Below, one piece after another: positions 6,922 to 7,954 of a DNA stretch of 7,954 nucleotides. Numbering within the stretch: the stretch's first letter is position 1; every line of letters begins with the position of its first letter. The translations under genes and the position numbers were made by a program. Below the pieces are notes generated by a model that saw only the letters and a list, made by a program, of their open reading frames with translations, did no database searches and had not been told where the DNA came from. Where the stretch lies: positions 1 through 7,954 of the forward strand of contig URJQ01000122.1 of the NCBI GenBank assembly GCA_900548195.1, given 5' to 3'. The DNA is from an uncultured Prevotella sp. (lineage in GTDB: Bacteria > Bacteroidota > Bacteroidia > Bacteroidales > Bacteroidaceae).

Positions 6922-7954
6922 TTAGAAATTAGCTCCGAGCGTCACTGCAAACGTGGTACGCTTTGAGAAATCGAAGTCTTGCGCCTTCTGATAGTCGTAG
7001 TCCAGCTTGACATAAGCATTCACATCAGCGTCCTTTTTTACGAGTTGCGAATAGGTAAGTGATGCTCCTGCATTCCAGGCATCGCACATCAGATAGTTCT
7101 CTTCCAAAGGCATGAGCTTGGTGACAGTAGGATATGAGGCATACGAACCGTTGTAGGAATACTCTCCTGACGTGGCATTCTTCATTCCGCCCCTTACTTC
7201 TGCCAGCAGTCTTCGGTTCATATCGCCCTTCAATATGATGTTTTTCTTGAAGTCCACATTTATATATATGTTCTTGCTGTCCATCGTTGACTTTGGCAAT
7301 ATGAACTCATCATCCTTGTTGACAAGGTCTATGCTGGCATCCGCACGCCATGAGTATTCGTCATCATTGCTTCTGATGATGGAGTATTTGGCGTGGAAAT
7401 TGTCGGTCTTGTATGTGGAACGGATGTCTGAATGCAACGTAATCCAACCCTGATAGTTCTCAGTATTGTCGCGTTGAGACAGATATTGTATGCCGTCAAT
7501 GCTGCGATGCGTATAGCCAGCGGCAAGAATGTGCTTGAAAAGGCGTCCTTGCTTCTCGATTGTAAATCTGCCTCCAATGACCTTATCATTGGTCATTGCG
7601 TCCTTTTTAGGCGTGGTAAAGCTTATCTCGACATTCTCTACGCAGCGGTTCCAGAAGAATTCGCCAAGGATATTCCATCCATCGTGTTCATGATTGTACT
7701 GCAATCCGAATCCCCATTTATTACCGAAATAGTTTGTCGTACGTCCTGTTCCGAGTCCAGAACTTGCCACTCCGAGACCATACATCTCATAATAAGTCTG
7801 ATCTACATAGTCATTGCTCTTTGTCATCGATGATTCCTCCTTGATGGAAGAATATATCATATTTGCTCCTATGCGATTATAGTCACCCAAAGCCACTACT
7901 ACGCCCGGCATCAACCTAAGATTATAGTAACGCGTATCAGTGCGTGGGTCGCGT
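6922..7954 (-). CDS. Outer-membrane beta-barrel protein, DUF6850-like, 3' part only
   Basis: The frame is open from the right edge to TAA at 6922-6924, about 343 residues, with no start needed inside the window: the codons beyond the TTG at 7912-7914 also read as a barrel protein (RYYNLRLMPGVVVALGDYNR). The sequence alternates polar and hydrophobic or aromatic residues in repeated strand-turn units, such as WGFGLQYNHEHDGWNILGEFFW and VNAYVKLDYDYQKAQDFDF. It ends in FAVTLGANF, the terminal aromatic typical of barrels inserted by the Bam machinery. It resembles the DUF6850 family of Bacteroidales outer-membrane barrels, which as I recall are often encoded near TonB-dependent receptors and DUF4876 proteins. 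The family name is from memory and less certain than the barrel call. The signal peptide and N-terminal strands lie outside the window. It is the upstream member of the probable operon with the three HEAT-proteases. Confidence 0.72.
   Translation of the reverse strand, partial: RDPRTDTRYYNLRLMPGVVVALGDYNRIGANMIYSSIKEESSMTKSNDYVDQTYYEMYGLGVASSGLGTGRTTNYFGNKWGFGLQYNHEHDGWNILGEFFWNRCVENVEISFTTPKKDAMTNDKVIGGRFTIEKQGRLFKHILAAGYTHRSIDGIQYLSQRDNTENYQGWITLHSDIRSTYKTDNFHAKYSIIRSNDDEYSWRADASIDLVNKDDEFILPKSTMDSKNIYINVDFKKNIILKGDMNRRLLAEVRGGMKNATSGEYSYNGSYASYPTVTKLMPLEENYLMCDAWNAGASLTYSQLVKKDADVNAYVKLDYDYQKAQDFDFSKRTTFAVTLGANF

Noticed and set aside
1..7954. tRNA, rRNA, CRISPR array, complete insertion sequence
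   Set aside because: No cloverleaf, no regularly spaced repeats and no transposase-like frame were seen on either strand.

Overview
The window looks like a piece of a Bacteroidales genome (Prevotella or Bacteroides type). The evidence is an outer-membrane beta-barrel resembling the DUF6850 group, secreted gingipain-like proteases, moderate GC, and starts without clear Shine-Dalgarno sequences. Genus assignment is inference. All supportable genes lie on the minus strand, so transcription runs from high to low coordinates.

Layout in transcription order: (1) the 3' part of an outer-membrane beta-barrel gene (6922 to the right edge); (2) an 81-bp gap with one imperfect hairpin; (3) three consecutive paralogous genes of almost identical length (730, 729 and 731 codons) at 4648-6840, 2447-4636 and 247-2442, separated by only 11 and 4 bases; (4) a 129-bp non-coding stretch with a perfect 13-bp-stem palindrome at 135-163; (5) the beginning of a small unrecognised gene running off the left edge.

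Each of the three paralogs has a Sec signal peptide, a clan CD (peptidase C25/gingipain-like) catalytic domain with an HxHG histidine loop and a DACYNG cysteine loop, and about 260 residues of HEAT-like helical repeats in place of the usual gingipain C-terminal modules. The register of conserved blocks follows gingipain order: N-terminal Rossmann-like strand, GDIPI block, SSVPSDR(F/Y)YDD, HG, AC, GDPT. The family differs from classic gingipains in a shared insertion of roughly 65-70 residues between the catalytic His and Cys loops, in having no propeptide of gingipain size, and in lacking a visible type IX secretion C-terminal domain.

The tight spacing suggests one polycistronic message that makes an outer-membrane barrel together with three exported, divergent HEAT-proteases. 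A plausible but unproven reading is an envelope-associated proteolytic or peptide-handling system in which the HEAT repeats select substrates or hold the proteases near the membrane partner. The most interesting signal is the tandem triplication of this architecture next to the barrel gene.
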